NCBI GenBank assembly: GCA_949373145.1
Contig: CASICI010000010.1
Coordinates: forward strand, 1 to 64,000
Reading direction: 5' to 3'
Length of the DNA: 64,000 nt
Source of the DNA: an uncultured Phycisphaerales bacterium
GTDB taxonomy: Bacteria; Planctomycetota; Phycisphaerae; Phycisphaerales; SM1A02
The first letter of the stretch is position 1, and the number at the start of each line of letters is the position of its first letter. A model generated the notes under the pieces. It was not told the origin of the DNA. It saw only the letters and a program-made list of their open reading frames with translations, and ran no database searches. The translations under genes and the position numbers were made by a program. Of this stretch, positions 53,311-63,990 are shown piece by piece.

Positions 53311-54378
53311 ATGAAAGAAGGCAACGAAACCAAGATCGACGAGAACCCGTCTTCGGAGACCAGCGTCCCCGATGGTGATCCCGTGGATGTGGGCTCGGAC
53401 TCCTCGAAGAGGCCTCCACGAGATGGCTTGATTCCGAATTTCACGGAACTCAGCAAGGCGAGATTGAACGCACTGGTTCTGGGAACCACGGCCGTGGGAT
53501 TCGCCGTCGCACCAGTTCATCAGACCGCGATGATTCTGTTCTGGACCATGGTCGGAACGGGCCTGGTCGCATTCTCGTCGGCCATGATGAATCAGCTCGC
53601 GGAAGTCGAACTTGATCGCAAGATGAAGAGAACGGAAGGCAGACCGCTCCCGGCAGGTCTGGTCTCGAAACGAAGCGTTTTCATCACGAGCATGCTGCTC
53701 GCATATGCCGGCGTGGTCATCCTCGGACTGAAAGTCAATCTTCTCTGCAGCGGCCTGGCTCTTGCGAACCTGCTCATCTACATCGTGATGTACACGCCGA
53801 TGAAGACCCGCACGACACTCAACACGTTGGTGGGCGCGATCTGCGGAGCGATTCCACCGATGATCGGATGGGCGGCCGCGACGGGAGACATCTCCGGTGG
53901 GGCGTGGTTGCTCGGCCTGATTCTCTTCATCTGGCAACTGCCCCACTTCTTCGCCCTGGCTGTGATGTACAAGGTGGATTACGAACGAGGTGGATTCGCG
54001 ATGCTTCCGGTGAAGGACAAGCGTGGCGAAGTGACCGTTCAAGTCATTCTGACGACCAGTCTCATGCTTCTCCCCCTTGGATTGACGATCACGGCCATTG
54101 GAGTGTCTGGCTGGTGGTACGCAGGGGTGTCGATAGTGATGGGGCTTTGGATGGCATGGAATGCTCTCAAACTCTATCTCGATCGGAACAGGGATCAGGC
54201 ACGCCGAGTCTTCTTTTCGACGTTGGCATACCTTCCCGTGGTTCTCGGTGTGATGGTGCTGGATCGAGGTCCGTCGGTGCCATCGCCCGAACTCTATGAG
54301 GCGATGAATCCCTATCCGGTGACGGAACGTCCGGTGATCGATCCATTCATGAATGAACCTACGAGTGAGCCAGACTGA
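53311..54378 (+). CDS. ctaB: Heme O synthase (protoheme IX farnesyltransferase)
   Basis: A 355-residue UbiA-superfamily enzyme that adds a farnesyl group to heme B. The aspartate-rich part reads MNQLAEVELDRKMKRTEGRPLPAG, where the first D of the usual NxxxD motif is replaced (NQLAE), followed by the RPLPAG typical of CtaB. Later TPMKTRTTLNTLVGAICGAIPPMIGWAA and KVDYERGGFAMLP match the second motif. About nine membrane helices are expected. An acidic N-terminal tail of 40 residues is present. GAGGATC precedes the ATG. A TATACT box is at about 53272. It overlaps the DUF3179 gene by one base (TGATG). Confidence 0.92.
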   Translation: MKEGNETKIDENPSSETSVPDGDPVDVGSDSSKRPPRDGLIPNFTELSKARLNALVLGTTAVGFAVAPVHQTAMILFWTMVGTGLVAFSSAMMNQLAEVELDRKMKRTEGRPLPAGLVSKRSVFITSMLLAYAGVVILGLKVNLLCSGLALANLLIYIVMYTPMKTRTTLNTLVGAICGAIPPMIGWAAATGDISGGAWLLGLILFIWQLPHFFALAVMYKVDYERGGFAMLPVKDKRGEVTVQVILTTSLMLLPLGLTITAIGVSGWWYAGVSIVMGLWMAWNALKLYLDRNRDQARRVFFSTLAYLPVVLGVMVLDRGPSVPSPELYEAMNPYPVTERPVIDPFMNEPTSEPD

Positions 54379-55589
54379 TGACTGATGAACAGAATCAAGA
54401 GGCTCCCTCCAGCCAGAGAAATACGACAGGCACTCCGGGAGGAGACCCCCCCAGGTTGAGCTTCAAGTCCGGGGGATGGGTCATCCTGGCCGCAGGACTC
54501 ATCTCTCTGGGACTGATCCTGTGGGCGGTGTCGGGCGTGATCTTCGGTGACCGCCCCATTGGAGATGGCACGAATCTTCAGAGTTACGGCTTCACTCTCG
54601 AAGAGCTTGAAGTCCCCAGGGGCTCGCTCGCCGCCAGTGGAAACAGCCGGGACTTTCTTCAGGTCTATGAAGACCCGAACAAGATTCTCGGCAGGGATCT
54701 GATGACCTACAACTCCGAAAACAGAAGGCCGTGGCTGGTGACACGCGACCGGGTCGTCGGAGTGGTCGTCAACGGAGAGGCCTGCGCCTATCCCGTGCGA
54801 TGTCTCAATGCCCACGAGGTGATCCACGACACGCTGGGTGGCACGCCGATCACGGTGACGTATTCACCGTTCGCGGATGCACCGGTGGTCCTGATCAACG
54901 AAGACGGCGAGGGAAGAATCAATCACGGTGTGAGCGGCCTTCTCTGCAACAGTGCGCTGCTCACTTATGACAGGGACCAGGAGGATCCAGTTCTCTACTC
55001 CCCCATTCTTGGACGATCAATCAACAGAAGCGGCGCGTCGGAGGTTCTGAAGAAGGTCGACGACGTCACGCTCTGCACCTGGCGGGACTGGTTGGAATCC
55101 CACCCGGAAACGACGCTCGTCATGGCCGAAGAGGATTCGAACCGGCGCTACAAGGCCTTCAGTTACCTGAGATATTTCAACGATCTGTCCGACAGCCTGA
55201 AATACCCGGTGCTTCCATTGCCGGGGATGACCGGCGCCGACGTCGACCTCCCAAGATTGAAAGCGCGTGTGGTCGAGGTCACTGCCGGTGGTGAACGTCG
55301 AATCTGGCCCCTGACCTTGCTGGTCGAAGCATTGGAAGAACAAGGGGCGGATGAAGGCCGCATCAGAGTTGGTCAAGGTGACGTCGATCTCGAATTCATC
55401 ATTCGGAAACTGCCCCAGACCGCGATCGTCACGACGATGGACGGCTCGGAGATACGAACCGAACCGAGACTGTTCTTCGCGTCGTGGGCCGCCCATCCCA
55501 GGACCGCCGGCATGGAGTTGGTCAGAAGCCTCCCGGATGATGCGGTGGTGATTCCACGAACCGCGCCCAGAAGTCCCAACGGCTATTGA
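54378..55589 (+). CDS. DUF3179-domain membrane-anchored protein
   Basis: A 403-residue protein with one N-terminal membrane helix (about 35-57, GWVILAAGLISLGLILWAVSGV) and a large outer domain. The DUF3179 pattern is clear: ILGRDLMTYNSENRRPWLVTRDRVVGVVVNGEACAYPVRCLNAHEVIHDTLGGTPITVTYSPF, then GVSGLLCNSALLTYDRD and ILGRSI. The CxxxxYP segment and the SGLLxxS..YD element are family landmarks. The molecular role is unknown. It sits between ctaB and the cytochrome oxidase genes and overlaps ctaB, so a link to oxidase assembly or haem/copper delivery is conceivable by position only. Confidence 0.78.
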   Translation: MTDEQNQEAPSSQRNTTGTPGGDPPRLSFKSGGWVILAAGLISLGLILWAVSGVIFGDRPIGDGTNLQSYGFTLEELEVPRGSLAASGNSRDFLQVYEDPNKILGRDLMTYNSENRRPWLVTRDRVVGVVVNGEACAYPVRCLNAHEVIHDTLGGTPITVTYSPFADAPVVLINEDGEGRINHGVSGLLCNSALLTYDRDQEDPVLYSPILGRSINRSGASEVLKKVDDVTLCTWRDWLESHPETTLVMAEEDSNRRYKAFSYLRYFNDLSDSLKYPVLPLPGMTGADVDLPRLKARVVEVTAGGERRIWPLTLLVEALEEQGADEGRIRVGQGDVDLEFIIRKLPQTAIVTTMDGSEIRTEPRLFFASWAAHPRTAGMELVRSLPDDAVVIPRTAPRSPNGY

Positions 55590-55604
55590 AACCCCGCGTC
55601 GTGA

Positions 55605-56237
55605 TCAGCTTCCCATGCCGAAGAGCAGGACCACGAAAAGCAGAACCCAGACCGCGTCGAGAAAGTGCCAGTACATGACGCAATAAGTGAGGCCACAGAC
55701 CTCACCGGCGGAGTCCCGGTAGCGGCCGCGAAGGGCGTTTCGAGTCGTGACCACCAGAGGTGGAATACCGACGAGGACGTGTGCCACGTGCAGACCGGTG
55801 AGCACGTAGAAAAGCCACGCGTAGAGCGAGGAATCGAACGCAAGATTCTCATTGGTCGCCAGGTCGATCCAGGCCAGAGTCTGCGTGATCAGAAAACCGA
55901 TGACGAGCACGCAGGAACAGACCATCCAGCGCCCGGTGGAGGATGCACTCGTGACATGCTTGAGCGAGTTCGTGGCAGCATGAAAGACGAGGCTGGCAGC
56001 GAGGAGGAAACCCGTCGAGAGATACAGAAGACCGGGAAGCCCGGGAGGATCATCAAGCTGCCACTCTCCGGTGGAGATCAACTGACTGCGAATGATCAGG
56101 TAGGCGATCACGGTCGTCAGAAAGACCATGCCGAGTGAAATGAGGAAGATCCACATGCCAAGCATGGAGGCGGCTCTGCGAGTCGCTGCATCCTGGATGG
56201 GGGAGACTTCCGGGGGTGCGTTGGAGAGGTCGGCCAC
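55605..56237 (-). CDS. Cytochrome c oxidase subunit III-like protein (short form)
   Basis: A 210-residue membrane protein of the CoxC family, about five helices. LGMWIFLISLGMVFLTTVIAYLII starts the family; SLYAWLFYVLTGLHVAHVLVG and GLTYCVMYWHFLDAVWVLLFVVLLF match the conserved end (WHFLDxVW). Subunit III stabilises the oxidase. A second, longer subunit III is encoded at 56712-57708, so two copies exist; the short one may belong to the same complex or a related one. It is the last gene of the minus-strand operon, two bases after subunit IV. Confidence 0.87.
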   Translation of the reverse strand: MADLSNAPPEVSPIQDAATRRAASMLGMWIFLISLGMVFLTTVIAYLIIRSQLISTGEWQLDDPPGLPGLLYLSTGFLLAASLVFHAATNSLKHVTSASSTGRWMVCSCVLVIGFLITQTLAWIDLATNENLAFDSSLYAWLFYVLTGLHVAHVLVGIPPLVVTTRNALRGRYRDSAGEVCGLTYCVMYWHFLDAVWVLLFVVLLFGMGS

Positions 56238-56239
56238 GG

Positions 56240-56665
56240 TCAGCTGTTGGGGGACGAGATGCCGGTTTCCTGGGAGATCGGAGCGAGAGGCGCTTTCGCA
56301 TCAAGCGTTTCCTGAACCAGGCTGGGATTTCCATCGAAGCGATAGGCCTTGTTCTGACTGGTGTCGAGGACTGTCAGCACGATCAAGAGGATCACGAAGG
56401 CCATGCACGCCACGAAGACGATCTGATTGAAGGGCCTGTCCCACTTCAAATGCATGAAGAAAAGCGCGACAAGCGTGGCTTTGAGAACCGCGATGCCGAT
56501 GGCGATCACGATGTTGAACTCACCGACGTCCACGTAGCGGACGGCGACGGTGACCACGGTCAGAAAGAGAAGCGCCACCGTGGTCCAGACGAGAATGGAC
56601 ATCGGAACGAGGTGCCCGACGATCGGATGATCATCACCATGTTGTTCTTGTGCATTGCTGGACAT
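56240..56665 (-). CDS. Cytochrome c oxidase subunit IV
   Basis: A 141-residue membrane protein of the caa3-type subunit IV family. Three helices: PMSILVWTTVALLFLTVVTVAV, IAIGIAVLKATLVALFFMHLKWD and IVFVACMAFVILLIVLTVLD. The motif LKATLVALFFMHLKW is the family hallmark. The C-terminal 35 residues are a soluble tail. It lies between the two subunit III genes, 46 bases after the first and two bases before the second. Confidence 0.85.
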   Translation of the reverse strand: MSSNAQEQHGDDHPIVGHLVPMSILVWTTVALLFLTVVTVAVRYVDVGEFNIVIAIGIAVLKATLVALFFMHLKWDRPFNQIVFVACMAFVILLIVLTVLDTSQNKAYRFDGNPSLVQETLDAKAPLAPISQETGISSPNS

Positions 56666-56711
56666 TGGAAGAGATCCTTAGACGAAGCGATGAGACTTCC
56701 TGGGAAGTGAC

Positions 56712-57708
56712 TCAGTGAATCAGATAGAACAACGGGAAGAGGAAGATCCAGACCAGGTCGACGATATGCCAGTACAGGCCACCGAGATCGACCGGGGCGT
56801 AGTACTTCGAATTGAAGTGCCCCTTCATTCCTCGCATGATCAGCCAGCCGATCATGACCATGCCAACCACGACGTGGATGCCGTGGAGACCGGTCATGGC
56901 GTAGTAGATGGCGAAGAAACGATGGGTGTTCACCGGAAGTTTTCGGTCTTCGAGATGAGGCTCATCGGAATGTTCGATGTGGCCTGCCGAGGCTTTCTCG
57001 GCCTTGATCTTCTCCTCGGGACGAACTCCTGAAAGACCTCCGGGGCCCACGGCGGACTGCTGCTGGGCGACCGCATCGACCGCTGGCATGACTGCCAGCT
57101 TGGGAAAGGCCAGTTCAGGGAGACTTTCAGCGGCACCTGCATCGAGCATCTTGGATTCGTCAGTGGATGCGATGGCGTTTTCATCAGCGATGGTGAGGAC
57201 TTGTCCGTCGGCGCCGACCGCCTTGGCTTCCGCCTCGTCGACCGGCATGTAGAAGCTGGGCCCCCCACTTCAGGTTGACGTGAAACTTGTGCTCGTATTC
57301 GAAGTACTTGATCACGAGGAAGCCCACCGCTCCCAGAAGCGTGAGCCAGAGACAGATGAGCATCAGAGTCTGCTTGGAACGCTGGGCGAAGTGCACTGCG
57401 GCGGCCATCGAAAGCGAGCTCAGGATCAGAACCGCCGTGTTGACTCCACCCATCATCGTGTTCAGATACTGGCTGGCATAGGAGAACACTTCAGGATCAT
57501 TCGCCCGAAGAATGGTGTAGAGCGCGAAGAGTGCTCCGAAGAAGAGGATTTCGGTACCGAGAAACAGCCACATCCCGAGCTTGACCGACTCGTACTGCTG
57601 CTTCGGAGTGTCGAAATGGTGTGCCTGAAACGGATTGTCATGATGACCGTGGTCATCATGATCACCGTGATCATGGCTTTCCTCTGGTTTGGCATCTATC
57701 GCAGTCAC
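56712..57708 (-). CDS. coxC: Cytochrome c oxidase subunit III with inserted segment, frameshifted
   Basis: A subunit III of about 332 residues if one indel is undone. The His-rich N-terminus (ESHDHGDHDDHGHHDNPF) is unusual and could bind metal. Helices include KLGMWLFLGTEILFFGALFALYTI and MMGGVNTAVLILSSLSMAAAVHFA. In the second half ITGLHGIHVVVGMVMIGWLIMRG-like TGLHGIHVVVGM and DLGGLYWHIVDLVWIFLFPLFYLIH complete the family. Between them is an acidic insert of about 90 residues (PVDEAEAKAVGADG to HLEDRKLPVN). The frame changes in a C6 run at 57261-57266: five C's give KWGPSFYMPVDEAEAK. The gene starts at 57708. Confidence 0.85.
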
Positions 57709-57741
57709 TGTCGTCCCCTTGAAGGCACGGGTCGTCCGGGC

Positions 57742-59452
<1,711 letters not shown>

Positions 59453-59477
59453 GGTTTGATTCCGAGTCGATTACGGG

Positions 59478-60710
59478 TCAATCGGTCACGTCTCCCGAGT
59501 TTCCGCCCTGAACGGGCAGTTCGGCTGCAGCCGCCTTGGCTTCGGCAACGCGTGCTTCAGCTTCGGCGAGTCTTGCTTCATCCTTGAAGGATCCATCTGC
59601 ATTGAATTCATCAAGATTCTTGGTCATGCCGATCAATGCGTCGATCGCACGATCGTTCAATTGTCCCTGGAAGGTCGGCATCTGGTTTCCGTACCCGGAG
59701 ACGAGCAGAGCGCCCGGGTTGTAGATGGAATCCCGCATGTAATCTTCAGGGGTGAGATAGAGTTTTCCGTCACCGATGTACTCTGCAAGAGTCGTCTTGC
59801 CGGGGATGAACTTCGATCCTCCGGAGACCTTGCCCTTGCCACTCACGATTCGCTCCCAGAGTGAGGGAAGCCCATCACGGGGTCCCCAGCTGGGTCCGGT
59901 TCCGTTGGAGCCATCAAGCGTGTGACAGGTGGCGCAGCGAGCATAAAGCTTGGGGCCGGCCATGAAGTAGAGATCCTGTTCGGGGATGACGTCGAGCCAT
60001 CTCGCCTGTTCCTTGGTCCATTTGTCGAAATCCTCCTGAGGGAAGACACGAACGTGGACGTTCATGTTCCAGTGACTGTCACCGCAATATTCGGTGCAGA
60101 ACAGCCAGTGGAAATCGGTGTCATCGGTGGGATCGTTCGCGGCATCGGACTGGAACCACATGTAGGTGTAGCGACCGGGCACGAGATCCTGCTTCACCCG
60201 GAAGTCGGGGATGAAGAGACTGTGCAACACGTCCTTGCTGCGCATGATCAATCGGACCGGGCGACCCTGTGGCACCACCAACTCGGAGGTTGATTTGGCA
60301 CCGTTTGGATATTCGAACTCCCAGGCCCACTGCTGAGCCGTGACCTTGATGTCATAGGTGTTCTTGGGAGAAGTGCGAAGGTCCAGATACCCCGCGAAAC
60401 CCATGAAGAAGATGCCGACGAGAATGAGGGTGGGGACGATGGTCCAGGTCAGTTCGAGTGGCGTGTTGTGTTCGGGGCCTTCGGAGAATTCAATGTTCTT
60501 GCCCTTCTGGCGATATCGGATCACCAGATAGATCAGGGTAAGCGTGATGCCTGCGAAGAAGACATAGTTGATCCAATTGATGACTTCGAAGGCAAAGTCC
60601 ACTCCGGGAGCTTGCACCGAGGCACCTTCAGGCATCCAGAAATTGGCAGGTGTCGTCCCGGGGGCGACAGTCGCAAATCCAGCGAGGATGTTCACAATCG
60701 ACGAAATCAT
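59478..60710 (-). CDS. coxB: Cytochrome c oxidase subunit II with fused cytochrome c (caa3 type)
   Basis: A 410-residue subunit II. Two N-terminal helices (VDFAFEVINWINYVFFAGITLTLIYLVI, TWTIVPTLILVGIFFMGFAG) precede the CuA domain, with ligands in CTEYCGDSHWNM (about 205-216) and an earlier His in VLHSLFIPDF. A C-terminal cytochrome c domain holds CATCH near 255 and a later Met in GNQMPTF. The last 40 residues form an Ala/Glu-rich helix (RLAEAEARVAEAKAAAAEL), an unusual tail. The fused haem is the mark of caa3 oxidases that take electrons from a bound cytochrome. The ATG overlaps the SCO1 stop. Confidence 0.93.
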   Translation of the reverse strand: MISSIVNILAGFATVAPGTTPANFWMPEGASVQAPGVDFAFEVINWINYVFFAGITLTLIYLVIRYRQKGKNIEFSEGPEHNTPLELTWTIVPTLILVGIFFMGFAGYLDLRTSPKNTYDIKVTAQQWAWEFEYPNGAKSTSELVVPQGRPVRLIMRSKDVLHSLFIPDFRVKQDLVPGRYTYMWFQSDAANDPTDDTDFHWLFCTEYCGDSHWNMNVHVRVFPQEDFDKWTKEQARWLDVIPEQDLYFMAGPKLYARCATCHTLDGSNGTGPSWGPRDGLPSLWERIVSGKGKVSGGSKFIPGKTTLAEYIGDGKLYLTPEDYMRDSIYNPGALLVSGYGNQMPTFQGQLNDRAIDALIGMTKNLDEFNADGSFKDEARLAEAEARVAEAKAAAAELPVQGGNSGDVTD

Positions 60711-61579
60711 CGTTCAACTCCATGGATCAAACCGTCGGGAGGGGAGATACCGTCCCCGTCGGAAGAATCGTTCTTGCGTCGCTCGGAGAGCCACATCCAT
60801 CCAAGCCCGATCAGAATGATCAGCAAGGTCAGAAAGCCTCCGACCTGCATCAGGCGAACGGCCAGCAGGACATAGCTTCGTGAATCGGGGTCGTAGACGT
60901 GGCACCACAGGATGAATCGGTCCAAGGTGGAGCCGATGCGTCCATCGGAGGCCTCGAGCAGGGCAAGCCGCATCGTTCCGGGAGCGTGAGACGCTCCGTA
61001 GAGATAACGGGACAGGCGGCCATCCGGGGTGATCACGAAGAGGCCGGCTGCATGGGCGTACTCGCCATCGGGCTGCAGACGGTACTTGAACCCGACCGTA
61101 TCCGCGATGGCCTTGGAGCTTTCCTGTGAACCGGTGAGGAAATGCCAGCCGTTTCCGCTCTTTCGGCGGTCGTACATCAGGACGTAGGAAGTCCGCTTCG
61201 CCGCAGCCAGTTCGTGGGTCTCGTCGGGATTGATGCTGATCGAAACCACATCGAATTCCTTGCCGGTGGTCCATTCGATGTCACGAATGGTGTCGGTCAT
61301 CTCGTTGAGCACGAGATTGCAGAGCTGGGGGCACTTCAGGTACCCGATCTGCAGCAGGACCGGACGCTCCCCGGTGAAGAGATCACCAAAGGCGATCGTG
61401 TTTCCGTTGTGATCGGTGAAGACCGTGTCGAGGGGAAGTTGGACGTTGAGATTCTCCTGAATCTCGACACCTTCGAGTTCGTGAGGGACACCGGGGTCAG
61501 CCTGACCGTGCACGATCCCGCCGAACGCATGGAATGCGATCGTGATCATGGAGGCGAGAATGATCCTGGAGAGAGTCAC
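60707..61579 (-). CDS. SCO1/SenC family copper chaperone
   Basis: A 290-residue protein for CuA-site assembly of cytochrome oxidase. The signal is MTLSRIILASMITIAFHAFGGIVHG. The thioredoxin-fold domain has the copper-binding LKCPQLCNLV (CxxxC at about 84-88) and the third ligand His in GEYAHAAGLFVITPDGRL. A C-terminal membrane helix (VRLMQVGGFLTLLIILIGLGWMWL) is a less usual feature, as most SCO proteins are anchored at the N-terminus. It is coupled by ATGA to coxB and by ATGA to the small membrane gene. Confidence 0.87.
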   Translation of the reverse strand: MTLSRIILASMITIAFHAFGGIVHGQADPGVPHELEGVEIQENLNVQLPLDTVFTDHNGNTIAFGDLFTGERPVLLQIGYLKCPQLCNLVLNEMTDTIRDIEWTTGKEFDVVSISINPDETHELAAAKRTSYVLMYDRRKSGNGWHFLTGSQESSKAIADTVGFKYRLQPDGEYAHAAGLFVITPDGRLSRYLYGASHAPGTMRLALLEASDGRIGSTLDRFILWCHVYDPDSRSYVLLAVRLMQVGGFLTLLIILIGLGWMWLSERRKNDSSDGDGISPPDGLIHGVER

Positions 61580-62010
61580 TGACGAACATCTTCCTTTCCA
61601 GCGGCCGACTCACGAAGCACGATCGATTCCCCACCATCCTGTTCGTCCAATGCGGACGTGCGGGGGGAGCGAGCTTCGGCGTTGACGATCTCCATCGCAC
61701 GATCGATCGGGATTCGGATGTAGTCTTCCGCGTCCTCCTCGGTTCCGCCGATGGGGATCACCTGATATCTGGCATAGCCATCAAGCTGGGCTTCCTGTTC
61801 GGTGCGCAGCTCGCTCAGCTGAAATGCAGGCTGATCGATGACCTTCTTTTCAACCTCGAGATCGCGGAAGAAGTAGAAGATAACCGTGACCGCAACGACG
61901 GTGATCACGAGCAAGATGATGCTTGCGAGCGAGAAGAACCACGTCCATCCCGCTTCGGGATCATCGAGCTGTTCCGGTTCCAGGTTGTCTTCACCAGGAT
62001 GAGAGCTCAT
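61576..62010 (-). CDS. Small membrane protein of the respiratory operon
   Basis: A 144-residue protein with one membrane helix (WTWFFSLASIILLVITVVAVTVIFYFF, about 22-48) and a soluble tail containing KVIDQPAFQLSELRTEQEAQLDGYARY. No recognised family, but small bitopic proteins like this occur between alternative complex III and SCO1 genes in other bacteria. Its role, perhaps in assembly, is not known. The ATG is at 62010; it overlaps the SCO1 start. Confidence 0.65.
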   Translation of the reverse strand: MSSHPGEDNLEPEQLDDPEAGWTWFFSLASIILLVITVVAVTVIFYFFRDLEVEKKVIDQPAFQLSELRTEQEAQLDGYARYQVIPIGGTEEDAEDYIRIPIDRAMEIVNAEARSPRTSALDEQDGGESIVLRESAAGKEDVRQ

Positions 62011-62064
62011 CGTGAAAGGCGCCTTTCATTCGTATCCTCCAGCAACCGTGCGGGAGGGCGTGAA

Positions 62065-63990
62065 TCAGAAGTTCTCGAAATCAAGAGAGGTCTTGAGCCA
62101 GGGATCCTTGCGACAGAGCAGTGGATGCGCTCGAAGACGAGCGATCGTGAATGACGCGAAGATCGCCAGCATGCCGACCATCAAAAGCCAGTTGACCGGA
62201 TGTCCAATCCCAGTCGTCTCAGAAGCATAGGCCTGCACTGCGGCATCGTATGTCTCGAAGGTTCCGAGATCGTGAGGAATAACCGGGATGACCAGCCAGT
62301 ACATGTCGTACCAGCCGAAAAACAGGAGCCAGCAGGCTGCGAAGAGGAGTGTCTTCCAGTCCCGCTTGGGATGCTTTGAAATCAGAAAGACGAATGGGAT
62401 GCAGAAATGACCGAAAAGCAGCCATGCACTGAACCAACCCCAGTCACCCAGCTGGCGGGCGAGGAACCAACCCGTCTCTTCGGGAATGTTGGCGTACCAG
62501 ATCAGCATGTACTGACTGAAGCCGATGTAGGCCCAGAACACCATGCCGAATCCAAACATCAGTTTGCCCATGTCCTGATAATGCTCTCGAGTGATCACAT
62601 TGACCATGACACCGTTTCTTTGCAGAAGGATGCAGGTGATGATCAACACGGAGAAGCCACAGGTGGCCGCTCCGGTGAAGGCATAGACACCGAACATGGT
62701 GCTGAACCACGCGGGCGACAGTGACATCACCCAGTCGAACGTGGCGAAGGTGATGGTCAGACCGAAGAGGATGGCCGCAGGACAGGCCATCTTCTGCATG
62801 AGTCTGGTCGGGGCCGAATCATCGGTGCGCCCCTGCTTGAGCGAGGCTCGCAGGAACCATGTTCCAAAGAAGGCCCAGACGACGAAGTAGATCAGTGCTC
62901 GGATGAGGAAGAATGGCGTGTTGAGATACGCACGCTTGCCCTCGACGAGGTGTGCCTCTGCAGGCGCCTCGGCGGCAAGCATCTCCATGTCCGACCAGGG
63001 GAAGATGTGGCCGGCCTTGCCCATCAGCAGGAGGATCAGGAACGGGAGGAAACCGATCCAGAGCCAGTTCAGATTCGAGGCCAGCACCTCGGCAGGACGT
63101 CGAATCGCGGTGCTCCAACCAGCCTTGGTGAGGTGCTGGACGAAGACGAAGAAGAGCGCGCCCAGACTGATCTCAAGAATGAAGAACCAGTTCTGAAGCC
63201 AGGCCTTCCAGAATGCCGTCCACTCCATCTGACCGATGAAGACCAGAAGGAAGGCCGCGGCCAGACAGATGACCCCGATGAAAAGACACGCGATACGCGC
63301 CGTTGCACCCTTGGAGCCAAGCTCGATGTTGCGATCCGTGAGATCGATTGTTGGTGAGGCGTGACTCATTTGTTCAGGCTCGCACGTTCTTGCGGTGGGG
63401 ACGTCCTGCAGACGGGCATCCTGTGATTTCTGAAGGGCTTTCACGTACGCGGCGATGGCCCAGCGATCCTCGGTGGGAATCTGAGCCGCATAGCCAGCCA
63501 TGTTTCTGATTCCGTGCGTGATCGTGTTGTAGATCTGGCCAAGTGACTGGTCACGTACGGTGGGGTCATGGACGCTCTTGGCCTGGACCCAGGCGGTGCC
63601 GTAGATGGGGCCGTCGGCGTTGGACATCGCGTCCATGGCACGCTGATTCACGATGCCGTCACCGTATCCGGAATATCCGTGGCAGGCGCTGCAGTAAATG
63701 TTGAATCGGAGCTGGCCACGTTCGAGGAGATCCATCGACATGGGGGCCTCGGAAGGAAGGGCCTGAGCCCAGTTCCCATCGACCACCCCGTCGGTGAAGT
63801 GAGGCGTGCCGACTTCACCGAGAGCCACGACGCCGGCGAGCTGGGGTCGCATCGCACGTTCATCCTGGAAAAGAGGATTGAGGGTCTGCGTGTTGAATCG
63901 CGGCTGGAAGTCCATGTCCTGAATGATGTGGATCGGGCGGCCGGGGGAAGGCGCGGAGCGCACCCAGGCGATCACCGCGAACGGAACCAT
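62065..63990 (-). CDS. Alternative complex III: ActE cytochrome c joined to ActF quinol-binding subunit (apparent fusion, N-terminus at window edge)
   Basis: A 641-residue reading frame with two subunits of alternative complex III (quinol:cytochrome c oxidoreductase). The first 207 residues are ActE: a monohaem cytochrome with CSACHGYSGYGDGI and GIRNMAGYAAQIPTEDRW. From MSHASPTID (ATG at 63369) to the end is ActF, about ten helices (WLWIGFLPFLILLLMGKAGHIF, FFLIRALIYFVVWAFFGTWF, FATFDWVMSLSPAWFSTMFGVYAFTG). In known operons these are separate. At the join, one extra C in the CCCC at about 63397-63400 would give DVPHRKNVRA and a TGA four bases before the ATG, so a lost base may have fused them. 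ActE probably starts upstream of the window. Confidence 0.85.
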   Translation of the reverse strand: MVPFAVIAWVRSAPSPGRPIHIIQDMDFQPRFNTQTLNPLFQDERAMRPQLAGVVALGEVGTPHFTDGVVDGNWAQALPSEAPMSMDLLERGQLRFNIYCSACHGYSGYGDGIVNQRAMDAMSNADGPIYGTAWVQAKSVHDPTVRDQSLGQIYNTITHGIRNMAGYAAQIPTEDRWAIAAYVKALQKSQDARLQDVPTARTCEPEQMSHASPTIDLTDRNIELGSKGATARIACLFIGVICLAAAFLLVFIGQMEWTAFWKAWLQNWFFILEISLGALFFVFVQHLTKAGWSTAIRRPAEVLASNLNWLWIGFLPFLILLLMGKAGHIFPWSDMEMLAAEAPAEAHLVEGKRAYLNTPFFLIRALIYFVVWAFFGTWFLRASLKQGRTDDSAPTRLMQKMACPAAILFGLTITFATFDWVMSLSPAWFSTMFGVYAFTGAATCGFSVLIITCILLQRNGVMVNVITREHYQDMGKLMFGFGMVFWAYIGFSQYMLIWYANIPEETGWFLARQLGDWGWFSAWLLFGHFCIPFVFLISKHPKRDWKTLLFAACWLLFFGWYDMYWLVIPVIPHDLGTFETYDAAVQAYASETTGIGHPVNWLLMVGMLAIFASFTIARLRAHPLLCRKDPWLKTSLDFENF

